Assembly: GCA_029975055.1 (NCBI GenBank)
Contig: JARKPU010000022.1
Coordinates: forward strand, 124,001 to 188,000
Direction: 5' to 3'
Source of the DNA: Anaerolinea sp.
GTDB taxonomy: Bacteria; Chloroflexota; Anaerolineae; Anaerolineales; Anaerolineaceae
Length of the DNA: 64,000 nucleotides
The position numbers and the translations under genes were made by a program. Under the pieces are notes generated by a model. That model had not been told where the DNA came from, ran no database searches, and saw only the letters and a list, made by a program, of their open reading frames with translations. Of this stretch, positions 56,914 to 63,962 are shown one piece after another (the first letter of the stretch is position 1; every line of letters starts with the position of its first letter).

Positions 56914-58164
56914 ATGCCCGAGACGAAATTCACCGGCTATCGCTGCTCCATTTGTGGAGAAGAATACCCCCCGCTCGACCAGATCTACACCTGCCCGCGC
57001 GACGGCGGCAACCTGGATGTTGTCCTCCCTTCGCTGCGCATCCGCCGCGAGCTTTCGCCCGAGCGGCTGGCTGCCTCGACGGAGCCTTCGCTCTGGCGTT
57101 ACCTGCCGCTGCTGCCGGTGGGCGACCCCCTCTCGTGGGGCACGCCGCTGCGCGCCGCCGGCTGGACGCCCGTTTACCAGCCGCCGCTGCTGGCGCGCCG
57201 CCTTGGCCTGGAACGCTTGTGGATCAAAGACGACGGCCGCAACCCCAGCGCCTCCTTCAAGGACCGCGCCAGCGCGGTGGTGGTGGCGCGCGCCCGCGAG
57301 ATCGGCGCGGAACGGGTGGTGACGGCCTCCACCGGCAACGCCGGGGCGGCCCTGGCCTGCATGGCGGCCGCCGCCGGGCAGCCCGCCACCATCTTCGCGC
57401 CGCGCACGGCCCCGCCCGCCAAAATTGCGCAGCTCCTCGTCTTTGGGGCGCAGGTCATCCTGGTGGACGGCACCTACGATGAGGCTTTCGACCTGACGGT
57501 GCAGGCCGCCCAAGAGTTCGGCTGGTACTGCCGCAACACGGGCTACAACCCCTTCACCGCCGAGGGAAAGAAAACCGCCGCCCTGGAGATCTGGGAGCAG
57601 GTGCTGCTGCCCAACCGTTTTGAACGGCCGCTGTGCGTGTTCGTCTCGGTGGGCGACGGCAACATCATCTCGGGCATTCACAAGGGCTTCAAGGACCTCC
57701 TCAACCTCGGCTGGATCGAGCAGCTTCCGCGCATCATCGGCGTGCAGGCCGAGGGTTCGGCGGCCGTGGCGAACGCCTTTCATGCCGGCGGTGAGAGAAT
57801 CACCCCCGTGGCGGCGCAGACCCTGGCCGACTCGATCGCCGTGGACCTGCCGCGCGACGGCGTTCGCGCGGTGCGCGCCGCGCGCGAGACGGGCGGCACG
57901 TACCTCACCGTGAGCGACGCCGAGATTCTGCAGGCCATCGCCGCGATGGGCCCGGCGGGCATCTTCTCCGAACCGGCCGGCGCGGCGGCATACGCAGGGC
58001 TGGTGAAGGCGCTCGGGCTTGGCCTGGTGACCGGCGCAGACCCCGTGCTGGTGCTCATCACCGGCTCGGGGCTCAAGGACGTGCGCGCCGCCATGCAGGC
58101 GGTGCACGAGGCCCCGGTCATCGAGCCGAACCTCGCGGCGGTGAAGAGGCTGCTGAACATCTGA
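56914..58164 (+). CDS. Threonine synthase-like PLP enzyme with zinc ribbon
   Basis: A 416-aa fold-type II PLP enzyme. The N-terminus is a zinc ribbon (CSICGEEYPPLDQIYTCPRDGG). NPSASFKDRASAVVVARAREIG near residue 112 carries the PLP Lys, STGNAGAALACMAAAAG binds the phosphate of substrate or PLP, and VSVGDGNIISGIHKGFKDL follows. It resembles ThrC, which makes threonine from phosphohomoserine. As the last gene of a nucleoside importer operon and next to carbamoyl genes, it may instead act as a lyase for a diamino or hydroxy amino acid. Domain evidence cannot separate these. GAGGAACC precedes the ATG. Confidence 0.8.
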   Translation: MPETKFTGYRCSICGEEYPPLDQIYTCPRDGGNLDVVLPSLRIRRELSPERLAASTEPSLWRYLPLLPVGDPLSWGTPLRAAGWTPVYQPPLLARRLGLERLWIKDDGRNPSASFKDRASAVVVARAREIGAERVVTASTGNAGAALACMAAAAGQPATIFAPRTAPPAKIAQLLVFGAQVILVDGTYDEAFDLTVQAAQEFGWYCRNTGYNPFTAEGKKTAALEIWEQVLLPNRFERPLCVFVSVGDGNIISGIHKGFKDLLNLGWIEQLPRIIGVQAEGSAAVANAFHAGGERITPVAAQTLADSIAVDLPRDGVRAVRAARETGGTYLTVSDAEILQAIAAMGPAGIFSEPAGAAAYAGLVKALGLGLVTGADPVLVLITGSGLKDVRAAMQAVHEAPVIEPNLAAVKRLLNI

Positions 58165-58200
58165 GCCGAAGGCAGGCAAACGAAACCATCACAGAACATG

Positions 58201-58231
58201 AGCAGGCGGGGCGCCCTCCGCCTGCTTTGTT
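58201..58231 (+). terminator. Intrinsic terminator of transporter/PLP operon
   Basis: AGCAGGCGG / CCGCCTGCT with an eight-base loop, then TTGTTAT. It ends operon 2 after the threonine synthase-like gene. Confidence 0.85.
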
Positions 58232-58288
58232 ATCCGTTCTAAAGGCTTAGAACTACGCTGGAATGCTTTTTCTCACCTCAGACGCACC

Positions 58289-58318
58289 TGTCAGACAATA
58301 TGCAGTCTGGGTTATAAT
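58289..58318 (+). promoter_or_regulatory. Promoter before the GT2 gene
   Basis: TGTCAG (58289), 18-bp spacer and TATAAT (58313-58318). TGTCAGACAAT here is the exact reverse complement of ATTGTCTGACA upstream of the deaminase operon (43356). Transcription should start near 58325. Confidence 0.5.
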
Positions 58319-58327
58319 TCGTCTTGA

Positions 58328-58375
58328 ATGAACTGCACCAACGCCGGGTTTTTTACGGAAAGGCACACTGCATGA
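58328..58375 (+). CDS. 15-codon leader ORF coupled to GT2 gene
   Basis: ATG 58328 lies nine bases from the TATAAT box and opens [15 protein letters not shown], ending in TGA that overlaps the GT2 ATG as ATGA. It could be a leaderless leader peptide that couples translation of the glycosyltransferase. An in-frame TTG at 58324 giving a 16-residue N-terminal extension of GT2 is the alternative. No amino-acid bias suggests attenuation. Confidence 0.35.
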   Translation: MNCTNAGFFTERHTA

Positions 58376-59319
58376 ACCCTGTCTTTACGATCGTCGCGCC
58401 GGTGTTCAACGAATGCGAAATCCTCCCCGAACTGCACCGGCGCATCAGCGCGGTGATGGAAAGCCTGGGCGAGACCTGGGAGCTGATCCTGGTGGACGAC
58501 GGCTCCTCCGACGGCTCTTCCGAGAAGATCCGCGAGCTGGCCGCGCAGGACCCGCACGTCAAGCCGCTCATCTTCGCGCGCAACTTCGGCCATCAAATTG
58601 CCGCCACCGCCGGATTGGATTACTCCAGCGGCGACGCGGTGGTGATCATCGACTCAGACCTGCAGGACCCGCCGGAGGTGATCGCCGAACTGGTCGCCAA
58701 ATGGCGCGAGGGGTATGAGGTGGTCTATGCCGTGCGCGCCGAACGCGAGGGCGAAAGCTGGTTCAAGCTCTTCACCGCCTCGCTGTTCTACCGCCTGATC
58801 TTCCGCATCACCGATGTGAAAATCCCGCTCGACACGGGCGACTTCCGCCTGATGGATCGCAAAGTGGTGAACGTGATGAACTCGATGCGCGAGCGCGACC
58901 GCTTCTTGCGCGGCATGTCGGCCTGGGTGGGCTTCCGGCAGATCGGCGTGCCCTACAAGCGCGCGGCGCGCTTTGCCGGATCGACCAAGTACCCCTTCAA
59001 GAAGATGCTGCGCCTGGCGCTCAACGCCATCACGGGGTTTTCTTACTTCCCCCTGCAGCTGGCCACGTGGATCGGCTTTGCGGCCGCGGGCCTTTCGATG
59101 ATCTTCATCCCCGTGGTGGTCATCGAGCGCCTGATGGGCCGGCAGGAATTCCTCGGGCAGGCCACCACGCTGGTGATGGTGCTCTTCCTCGGCGGGGTGC
59201 AGCTCATCTGCCTGGGCATCCTGGGCGAGTACATCGGCCGCATTTATGATGAAGTGAAGGGCCGGCCGCTGTACATCGTGCGCGAAGCCCCCGAAAAGCG
59301 AAAAGACATTACCCAATGA
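58372..59319 (+). CDS. GT2 family polyprenyl-phosphate glycosyltransferase (DPM1/GtrB type)
   Basis: A 315-aa membrane-bound glycosyltransferase. ATG 58372 is preceded by GGAAAGG; the track's TTG start is less likely. [20 protein letters not shown] opens the GT-A fold, with [51 protein letters not shown] (DxD-like metal site) and the acceptor stretch [13 protein letters not shown]. Two C-terminal helices (about 240-300) anchor it. It moves a sugar from a nucleotide donor to undecaprenyl phosphate for later GT-C or GT87 enzymes, such as those at 15055 and 23536. The gene interrupts the catabolic neighbourhood. Confidence 0.92.
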   Translation: MNPVFTIVAPVFNECEILPELHRRISAVMESLGETWELILVDDGSSDGSSEKIRELAAQDPHVKPLIFARNFGHQIAATAGLDYSSGDAVVIIDSDLQDPPEVIAELVAKWREGYEVVYAVRAEREGESWFKLFTASLFYRLIFRITDVKIPLDTGDFRLMDRKVVNVMNSMRERDRFLRGMSAWVGFRQIGVPYKRAARFAGSTKYPFKKMLRLALNAITGFSYFPLQLATWIGFAAAGLSMIFIPVVVIERLMGRQEFLGQATTLVMVLFLGGVQLICLGILGEYIGRIYDEVKGRPLYIVREAPEKRKDITQ

Positions 59320-59322
59320 AGC

Positions 59323-59366
59323 AAAAGAGGATGACTCACCCATGGGATGAGCATCCTCTTTTCATC
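59323..59366 (+). terminator. Intrinsic terminator after GT2
   Basis: AAAAGAGGATG / CATCCTCTTTT with an inner CTCA-CCC / GGG-TGAG stem, then TTTCATC. It stands only 30 bases before the next gene, which must start from a promoter overlapping it or rely on read-through. Confidence 0.85.
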
Positions 59367-59395
59367 GATCAAAATCTGACAGGAGAAGCAACCGA

Positions 59396-60862
59396 ATGGC
59401 AACCATTGATCTGACCGTCCATCCCGACCGGCTCGAACATGCCGTGCAGCGCGTGCGCGAGCGCGGGATCCGCATCCCCACCTTTGCGCAGATGAAGAAC
59501 CCGGCCCTCATCCCGGCGGAGATTCGCGCGAAGCTGGAGCAGACCGGGCTGTGGGACGTGGCCCCGGTGAACCTGTTCCGCATCACCTGGAAGAACCAGC
59601 CCGTGGCGAAGGGCGGTCTCTTTGGCGGGGTGAATTACATCGAATTCCCCTCCAGCCTCACCGGCACGCGCGCCAGGGTGATCGCCCTCATCGGCAAATG
59701 GTTCCCCACCGGCGCGCATAAGGTTGGCGCGGCCTTTGGCTGCCTGGTGCCGCGCCTGGTGACCGGGCAGTTCGACCCGATCACCCAAAAGGCCGTCTGG
59801 CCTTCCACCGGCAACTACTGCCGCGGCGGCTCTTACGACTCGGCGCTGCTCGACTGCCAGTCGATCGCCATCCTCCCCGAAGGGATGAGCCAGGAGCGCT
59901 TCCAGTGGCTCTCGAAGATCGCCGGCGAGGTCATCGCCACGCCGGGGAGCGAATCGAACGTCAAGGAAATCTTCGACAAGTGCTGGGAGCTGCGCAAATC
60001 CGGCCAGGATTTGATGATCTTCAACCAGTTCGAGGAATTTGGCAACTACCTGTGGCACTACGATGTGACCGGGCACGCCATGGAAGAAGTGCTGCGCGCC
60101 GAGCTTGGCCCCCGTGATGCCTACCGCGGCGTGGCGCTCACCACCGGCTCGGCGGGGACGATTGCCTGCGGCGATTACATGAAGCAGGTCTTCCCCACCA
60201 GCAAGATCATCGCCAGCGAGGCGCTGCAGTGCCCCACCCTGCTGCAGAACGGCTTCGGGGCGCACCGCATCGAGGGCATCGGCGATAAACACGTGCCCTG
60301 GATCCACAACGTCAAGAATACCGACCTGGTGGTGGCGATCGACGATAACGACGTGGTGAAGATCGCCCGCCTGTTCAATGAGCCGGCAGGGCAGGAATAC
60401 CTCAAGCGCAAAGGCGTGCCGGAAAGCACCCTCAGCCGCCTCGACCTGCTTGGTTTCTCGGGCATCGCCAACGTGCTCTCGGCGATCAAGTTCGCCAAGT
60501 ATTACGAGCTCACCGAGCACGACGTGGTGCTGACCGTGCTGACCGACTCGATGGAACTCTACGGCACGCGCCTGGAGGAATACCGCCAGCAGTTTGGCGC
60601 CTTCACCCCCTACGATGCCGCCGAGGCCTTCGCCGGAGCGCTGCACGGGCAGAGCACCGACAACCTGCTCGAGCTTGGCTACGCCGAGCGCAAACGCATC
60701 CACAACCTCAAGTACTTCACCTGGGTGGAGCAGCAGGGCAAGACCTACGAGGAAGTCCAGGCGCAGTGGTATGACCCGAACTACTGGACCGACGTGCAGA
60801 AGCAGGTCGGCGAGATCGACGCGAAGATCACCGAGTTCAACCGCAAAGCCGGGCTGGGCTAG
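59396..60862 (+). CDS. TrpB-like PLP-dependent enzyme of unknown substrate
   Basis: A 488-aa fold-type II PLP protein. ALIGKWFPTGAHKVGAAFGCLVPRL near residue 100 carries the PLP Lys in a GAHK motif as in TrpB. STGNYCRGGSYDSALLDCQS and TTGSAGTIACGDYMKQVF supply phosphate and cofactor loops. The C-terminal 100 residues have no clear match. Unlike TrpB it has no adjacent trpA and differs in the active-site loops, so tryptophan synthesis is unlikely. Its position beside carbamoyltransferases suggests an amino-acid lyase, for example of a diaminopropionate-like compound; this is a guess. AGGAG precedes the ATG. Confidence 0.75.
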   Translation: MATIDLTVHPDRLEHAVQRVRERGIRIPTFAQMKNPALIPAEIRAKLEQTGLWDVAPVNLFRITWKNQPVAKGGLFGGVNYIEFPSSLTGTRARVIALIGKWFPTGAHKVGAAFGCLVPRLVTGQFDPITQKAVWPSTGNYCRGGSYDSALLDCQSIAILPEGMSQERFQWLSKIAGEVIATPGSESNVKEIFDKCWELRKSGQDLMIFNQFEEFGNYLWHYDVTGHAMEEVLRAELGPRDAYRGVALTTGSAGTIACGDYMKQVFPTSKIIASEALQCPTLLQNGFGAHRIEGIGDKHVPWIHNVKNTDLVVAIDDNDVVKIARLFNEPAGQEYLKRKGVPESTLSRLDLLGFSGIANVLSAIKFAKYYELTEHDVVLTVLTDSMELYGTRLEEYRQQFGAFTPYDAAEAFAGALHGQSTDNLLELGYAERKRIHNLKYFTWVEQQGKTYEEVQAQWYDPNYWTDVQKQVGEIDAKITEFNRKAGLG

Positions 60863-60883
60863 GCCGATCCTTTCTTGCAGCAA

Positions 60884-60915
60884 AAAGAGGGCGGAGGTGT
60901 GTCCGCCCTCTTTAT
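60884..60915. terminator. Bidirectional terminator
   Basis: AAAGAGGGCGGA / TCCGCCCTCTTT, six-base loop, T-rich on both sides (AAAAAG and TTTATT). It serves the convergent TrpB-like and FMN reductase genes. Confidence 0.9.
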
Positions 60916-60932
60916 TGCACCCTCCTCTGTCT

Positions 60933-61502
60933 TCAGCTCATCGCCTGGAGGTCCGCGAACATCTCCTGGGCCGTGCGGGCGGCCTTCTCGCCGAGCGCTT
61001 TGGGCAGCGTGCAGTGGGGCACGATGTACTTGCCGAGCACCCGGCAGCCCAGGTACTCCATCTCGCGCTCGAACTCGATTTGAATCGTGTCGGCGTTGTT
61101 TTCGACGGCGTCGCCGCAGGTGACGAGCAGCGCCGCGGTTTTACCCTGCATCAAGGCGGCGGCTTTTTGGCCTTCCTGCCACTTCACCAGGCAATAATGC
61201 CGGTCTAGCAGGGCTTTGAGCTGCGCCGAATAGCTCCAGCAATAGAGCGGCGAAGCGTAGATCACCACGTCGGCTGCCAGAATGCGCTCGAGCAGGGCCA
61301 CGCCGTCGTCCTTTTGCTTGCAGCCGGGTTCTTCCAGGTTCTTGAAGCACGAGTCGCAGCCCAGGCAACCGCGCACCTCGTAATCGGTGATGTTGATGCG
61401 CTCGACGCTGTGCTCGGCCGCCGCCAGGCGCTCAAAGCGGGCCAGCACCGCCGCGGTGTTGCCCTTGCGGCGCGGGCTTCCCAAAATGGTGAGAATTTTC
61501 AT
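60933..61502 (-). CDS. Flavodoxin-fold NADPH-dependent FMN reductase
   Basis: A 189-aa flavoprotein. ILTILGSPRRKGNTAAVLARF at the start is the FMN phosphate loop; CLGCDSCFKNLEEPGCKQKDD near residue 45 has four Cys, as in iron-sulfur flavoprotein-like and multimeric flavodoxin families. VVIYASPLYCWSYSAQLKALLDRHYCLVK is the second FMN loop. It should reduce flavins, quinones or other acceptors in the cytoplasm. The Cys spacing (CxxCxxC...C) could bind a 4Fe-4S cluster. GGGAGGG and TATAAT (61523-61528) precede the ATG. Confidence 0.85.
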   Translation of the reverse strand: MKILTILGSPRRKGNTAAVLARFERLAAAEHSVERINITDYEVRGCLGCDSCFKNLEEPGCKQKDDGVALLERILAADVVIYASPLYCWSYSAQLKALLDRHYCLVKWQEGQKAAALMQGKTAALLVTCGDAVENNADTIQIEFEREMEYLGCRVLGKYIVPHCTLPKALGEKAARTAQEMFADLQAMS

Positions 61503-61522
61503 CGGCTAACCCTCCCGCTTCC

Positions 61523-61558
61523 ATTATAGACCAGGCGGCGCGCAAACCTCTGTATAAT
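61523..61558. promoter_or_regulatory. Divergent -10 boxes (FMN reductase / 185-aa protein)
   Basis: TATAAT on the minus strand (61523-61528) faces the FMN reductase, and TATAAT on the plus strand (61553-61558) faces the hypothetical gene. The -35 boxes are weak. Confidence 0.5.
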
Positions 61559-61581
61559 AATCGGGAAAAGGTTCTCTCTCA

Positions 61582-62139
61582 TTGAGCGCCATCGACCCAA
61601 CCTCCCTTGTCCTGGTGGCATACCTGCCTTCGGTGCGCGATTTCGAAATCGCGCGCCTGCTGGGTTGGTACCGCATTCCCTTGCGCACCGCGCCGAAGGT
61701 GGTCCAGGTGGATTACCTGGCCTTCTACCAGGCCGGGCCGTTCGGCGAGGAGCACCGCTGGCGCATCGAGACGTATGCGCCCGTGCGCGGCGTCGAGTTG
61801 ACCACGCGCGGCGAGCTTTTGCGCGACGAACCCGAACACCCCCGCGCCCGCGAGGAGTATTACAAGGTGCAGCTCGGTCCGCTGGAACTCCTACCGCAGC
61901 CCATCCTGGCGCGGAACTGGCGAAGAATCACCTTCCTCTACACCACCGGCGAGATGCTGATGCGCGCCCGTTCAGTGAGCGAGCTGGCAGTTCGCTCGGA
62001 AGAGCGCGAGGTGCTCTGGAAGACGCTGCGCGAGCGCGCCCTGCGCGCCGGGGCCTACCAGGCCGAGCAGCTCCCCGAGCTGCCCATCGATCCGGCGATC
62101 CTGGCCCTGCTGGGAGGCCTCGAGCGGAGAAACGGTTGA
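61582..62139 (+). CDS. Conserved hypothetical protein (185 aa)
   Basis: The start codon appears to be TTG 61582 with AAAAGG about ten bases upstream. Features are VAYLPSVRDFEIARLLGWYRIPL near the start, VDYLAFYQAGPFGEEHRWRIETYAPVRGVELTTRGELL in the middle and YYKVQLGPLELLPQPI with RNWRRITFLYTTGEML after it. I recognise this as a conserved pattern of unannotated bacterial proteins but know no function. The Arg/Tyr/Trp-rich strands suggest a small nucleic-acid or nucleotide-binding fold. The last 30 residues are helical. No signal or membrane segment. Divergent from the FMN reductase. Confidence 0.65.
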   Translation: MSAIDPTSLVLVAYLPSVRDFEIARLLGWYRIPLRTAPKVVQVDYLAFYQAGPFGEEHRWRIETYAPVRGVELTTRGELLRDEPEHPRAREEYYKVQLGPLELLPQPILARNWRRITFLYTTGEMLMRARSVSELAVRSEEREVLWKTLRERALRAGAYQAEQLPELPIDPAILALLGGLERRNG

Positions 62140-62200
62140 AGTGGTGGCTCAAGGCGAAGAACAGGGCTGCTTTGCGCAGGCGAGGTTTTGGCAATCAAGA

Positions 62201-62272
62201 GGAGAACGACTGAAGTCGTTGCGACAAGAGAAGATTTGCTTTTCTGCGTAGTAACGACTTCAGTCGTTTCTT
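62201..62272. repeat. Nested palindromic element (AACGACTGAAGTCGTT ends)
   Basis: AACGACTGAAGTCGTT (62205-62220) and AACGACTTCAGTCGTT (62253-62268) are each near-palindromes and are also inverted copies of each other. An inner AGAAG...CTTTTCT hairpin lies between. It resembles a small non-autonomous mobile or REP-like element. Confidence 0.75.
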
Positions 62273-62299
62273 CTTCAATAAAAGAACCCGGCTGGGGTT

Positions 62300-62512
62300 C
62301 TACTTCGTCTCCTTCTCTTCCCCGTCTTTGTCTTTCACTTTCAACTCGGCTGCCGGGGTGCGCCCGGCATGCTCCTGGGCCTTCTTCTGCATTTCTTCTT
62401 CGCGGCGCTCTTCCTCGCGCCAGCGGCGGTTCGCCACTCCGTAAGCGAAGATAATCCCGACAAAGAAAAGAACTGCCCAGGCCCAGCCCGGCACGCCGCT
62501 TAAGAATTCCAT
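62300..62512 (-). CDS. Small membrane protein with charged coiled tail
   Basis: A 70-aa protein. Residues 8-27 (VPGWAWAVLFFVGIIFAYGV) form one membrane helix; the rest is highly charged (RRWREEERREEEMQKKAQEH and KVKDKDGEEKETK) and should be a cytoplasmic helix. Its start overlaps the NUDIX stop by 13 bases on the same strand, so it is co-translated. No family is recognised. It may anchor or tether a partner of the operon. Confidence 0.65.
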   Translation of the reverse strand: MEFLSGVPGWAWAVLFFVGIIFAYGVANRRWREEERREEEMQKKAQEHAGRTPAAELKVKDKDGEEKETK

Positions 62513-63021
62513 ATGCTCTCATCCAATGGCGGATCTGTTTTTTCACCCGGCTCCGCTCGGGTGTGCACCCCGCCGCCTGGGGGCGGGGTGGCCTTCTCTC
62601 CCCTTGCCAGGTAATGAGCCAGGTTCTCGCGGCTCACCAGACTGAGCTGCGCGGGCACATCCTCGGGCGCAAACCAGCCGATGGCGCTGCACTTGCCCGG
62701 CTCGCGGATAGCAGGCTCGCCCGAGCGCACCCGGCAGAGAAAGGTGGGCGAAACCCAATGCTGGCCTTCCTCCGGCAGGATGTGATCGACCACGTCGAGC
62801 AGCTCGAGCACCTCCACCTCGATGCCGAACTCCTCACGCATCTCGCGCCGCAGGGCATCGGCCAGGCGCTCGCCAAACTCCACCGACCCGCCGGGGAACT
62901 CCCAAAGGCCGCGCTCGTTCTTGGCCTGCGGGCCGCGTTGCGCCAGGAAGAGCCGGCCCGCGTCGTCAACGATCAACGCGCCCACGCCCACGCCGATAAA
63001 ATCCACTCCGCGCCTGCTCAT
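62500..63021 (-). CDS. NUDIX hydrolase
   Basis: A 173-aa NUDIX protein from ATG 63021; the longer track start has no support. The NUDIX box is GGSVEFGERLADALRREMRE followed by EFGI, complete with the metal-binding REMREEF. FIGVGVGALIVDDAGRLFLAQRGPQAKNERGLWEFPGG precedes it. The C-terminal part has a 45-residue extension with a Gly/Pro-rich PPPGGGVHTRAEPGE stretch. It should hydrolyse a nucleoside diphosphate derivative; MutT-like cleaning is one option. It overlaps the upstream gene by ATGA and the next by 13 bases, forming a three-gene operon. Confidence 0.9.
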   Translation of the reverse strand: MSRRGVDFIGVGVGALIVDDAGRLFLAQRGPQAKNERGLWEFPGGSVEFGERLADALRREMREEFGIEVEVLELLDVVDHILPEEGQHWVSPTFLCRVRSGEPAIREPGKCSAIGWFAPEDVPAQLSLVSRENLAHYLARGEKATPPPGGGVHTRAEPGEKTDPPLDESIWNS

Positions 63022-63962
63022 ACGATCCACGGCGCCGCGAAGGTGGCCTCCACCTGCCCGGCGGCCAGGTTCCACCAATGGATCACGCCGCTCTCCAGCA
63101 GGCTGGCCAGATGAATGCCGTCTGGCGCGCAAAACAGGCCGTGCACGGCCTGCGGCTCGGGGAGCACCGCCTCCACCGCGGCGCGGCGCATCCCGCCGGC
63201 AGAAATGCGCCCCAGGTTGAGAATTTGCACCTCGAAGGGCGAGACGGCCGTGCTGGCCACCGGCCCCCACACGCTCACCGCCACCAGGCGCGGGTCGCTC
63301 ACCATGGCGGCGGCCACGTTGGTGAACCCGCTCACCCAGGTTTCACCGGCGATATGGCCGGTGGAAAGGTCAAAAACCGAGAGGTGATAGATATCATCGC
63401 TGATCATGAGCAGGTTGTGCTCGCGCGAAAAGTTGAACGGCGGCAGGCTGCGAAATTTGTTCACCTTGAACTTGAAGCGCCGCGCCCCGCTGGCCAGGTC
63501 CACGCACAGGCCGCTGGCCCAGCCCTGCCCGGCCACCTCGCCGGCCAGGGTGACGACCAGCGAGCGGTCGTCGGGCGCAAGCGCGCAGGCCTCGAGGGCA
63601 GGGTAATAGCGCGGGTCATGCTCGATGCGCACCACCCGTTTAGGCTCGATTCCCAGCGCATCGCGCAGCTCGATGAGCAGCTTGTAGCGGTCGGGGGCGG
63701 CCACAAAGCGCTGGTGCAGGCTGAGCTCCGCGGCATCCAGGGCCTTCAACGCACATTCGGCCCCGGTGCATGCCTCCCAGGCCTTCACCGCGCCGCCGGA
63801 AGAGCCGGTCAGCAGCCGCCGGCCGCTTCGCTCCACGCCCAGCAGGCCGCCCGGAAGCGCGCGCACGTAAGCACCGTCGCGCAAATCCCACACGTCCACC
63901 GATTCGTCGCTGGTGGAATGGAACAGGAACTCTCCGCCAGGTGATATGTAGAGCGGCTTCAA
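63018..63962 (-). CDS. WD40-like beta-propeller protein
   Basis: A 314-aa protein starting with TTG 63962 behind TTGAGGTGATC (excellent RBS). An in-frame TGA three codons upstream supports this start. Repeats of about 40-45 residues with VDVWDLRDG, VKAWEACTG, CVDLASGARRFKF, LSVFDLSTGHIAG and IHWWNLAAGQVEA indicate a WD40-type propeller with about six or seven blades. No signal peptide, so it is probably cytoplasmic. It likely serves as a binding platform. It is coupled by ATGA to the NUDIX gene. The last 38 bases of the window beyond it hold only the RBS and no other feature. Confidence 0.7.
   Translation of the reverse strand: MKPLYISPGGEFLFHSTSDESVDVWDLRDGAYVRALPGGLLGVERSGRRLLTGSSGGAVKAWEACTGAECALKALDAAELSLHQRFVAAPDRYKLLIELRDALGIEPKRVVRIEHDPRYYPALEACALAPDDRSLVVTLAGEVAGQGWASGLCVDLASGARRFKFKVNKFRSLPPFNFSREHNLLMISDDIYHLSVFDLSTGHIAGETWVSGFTNVAAAMVSDPRLVAVSVWGPVASTAVSPFEVQILNLGRISAGGMRRAAVEAVLPEPQAVHGLFCAPDGIHLASLLESGVIHWWNLAAGQVEATFAAPWIV

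Noticed and set aside
59396-60862. Calling this trpB
   Set aside because: No trpA nearby, different loops and a long unfamiliar C-terminus.
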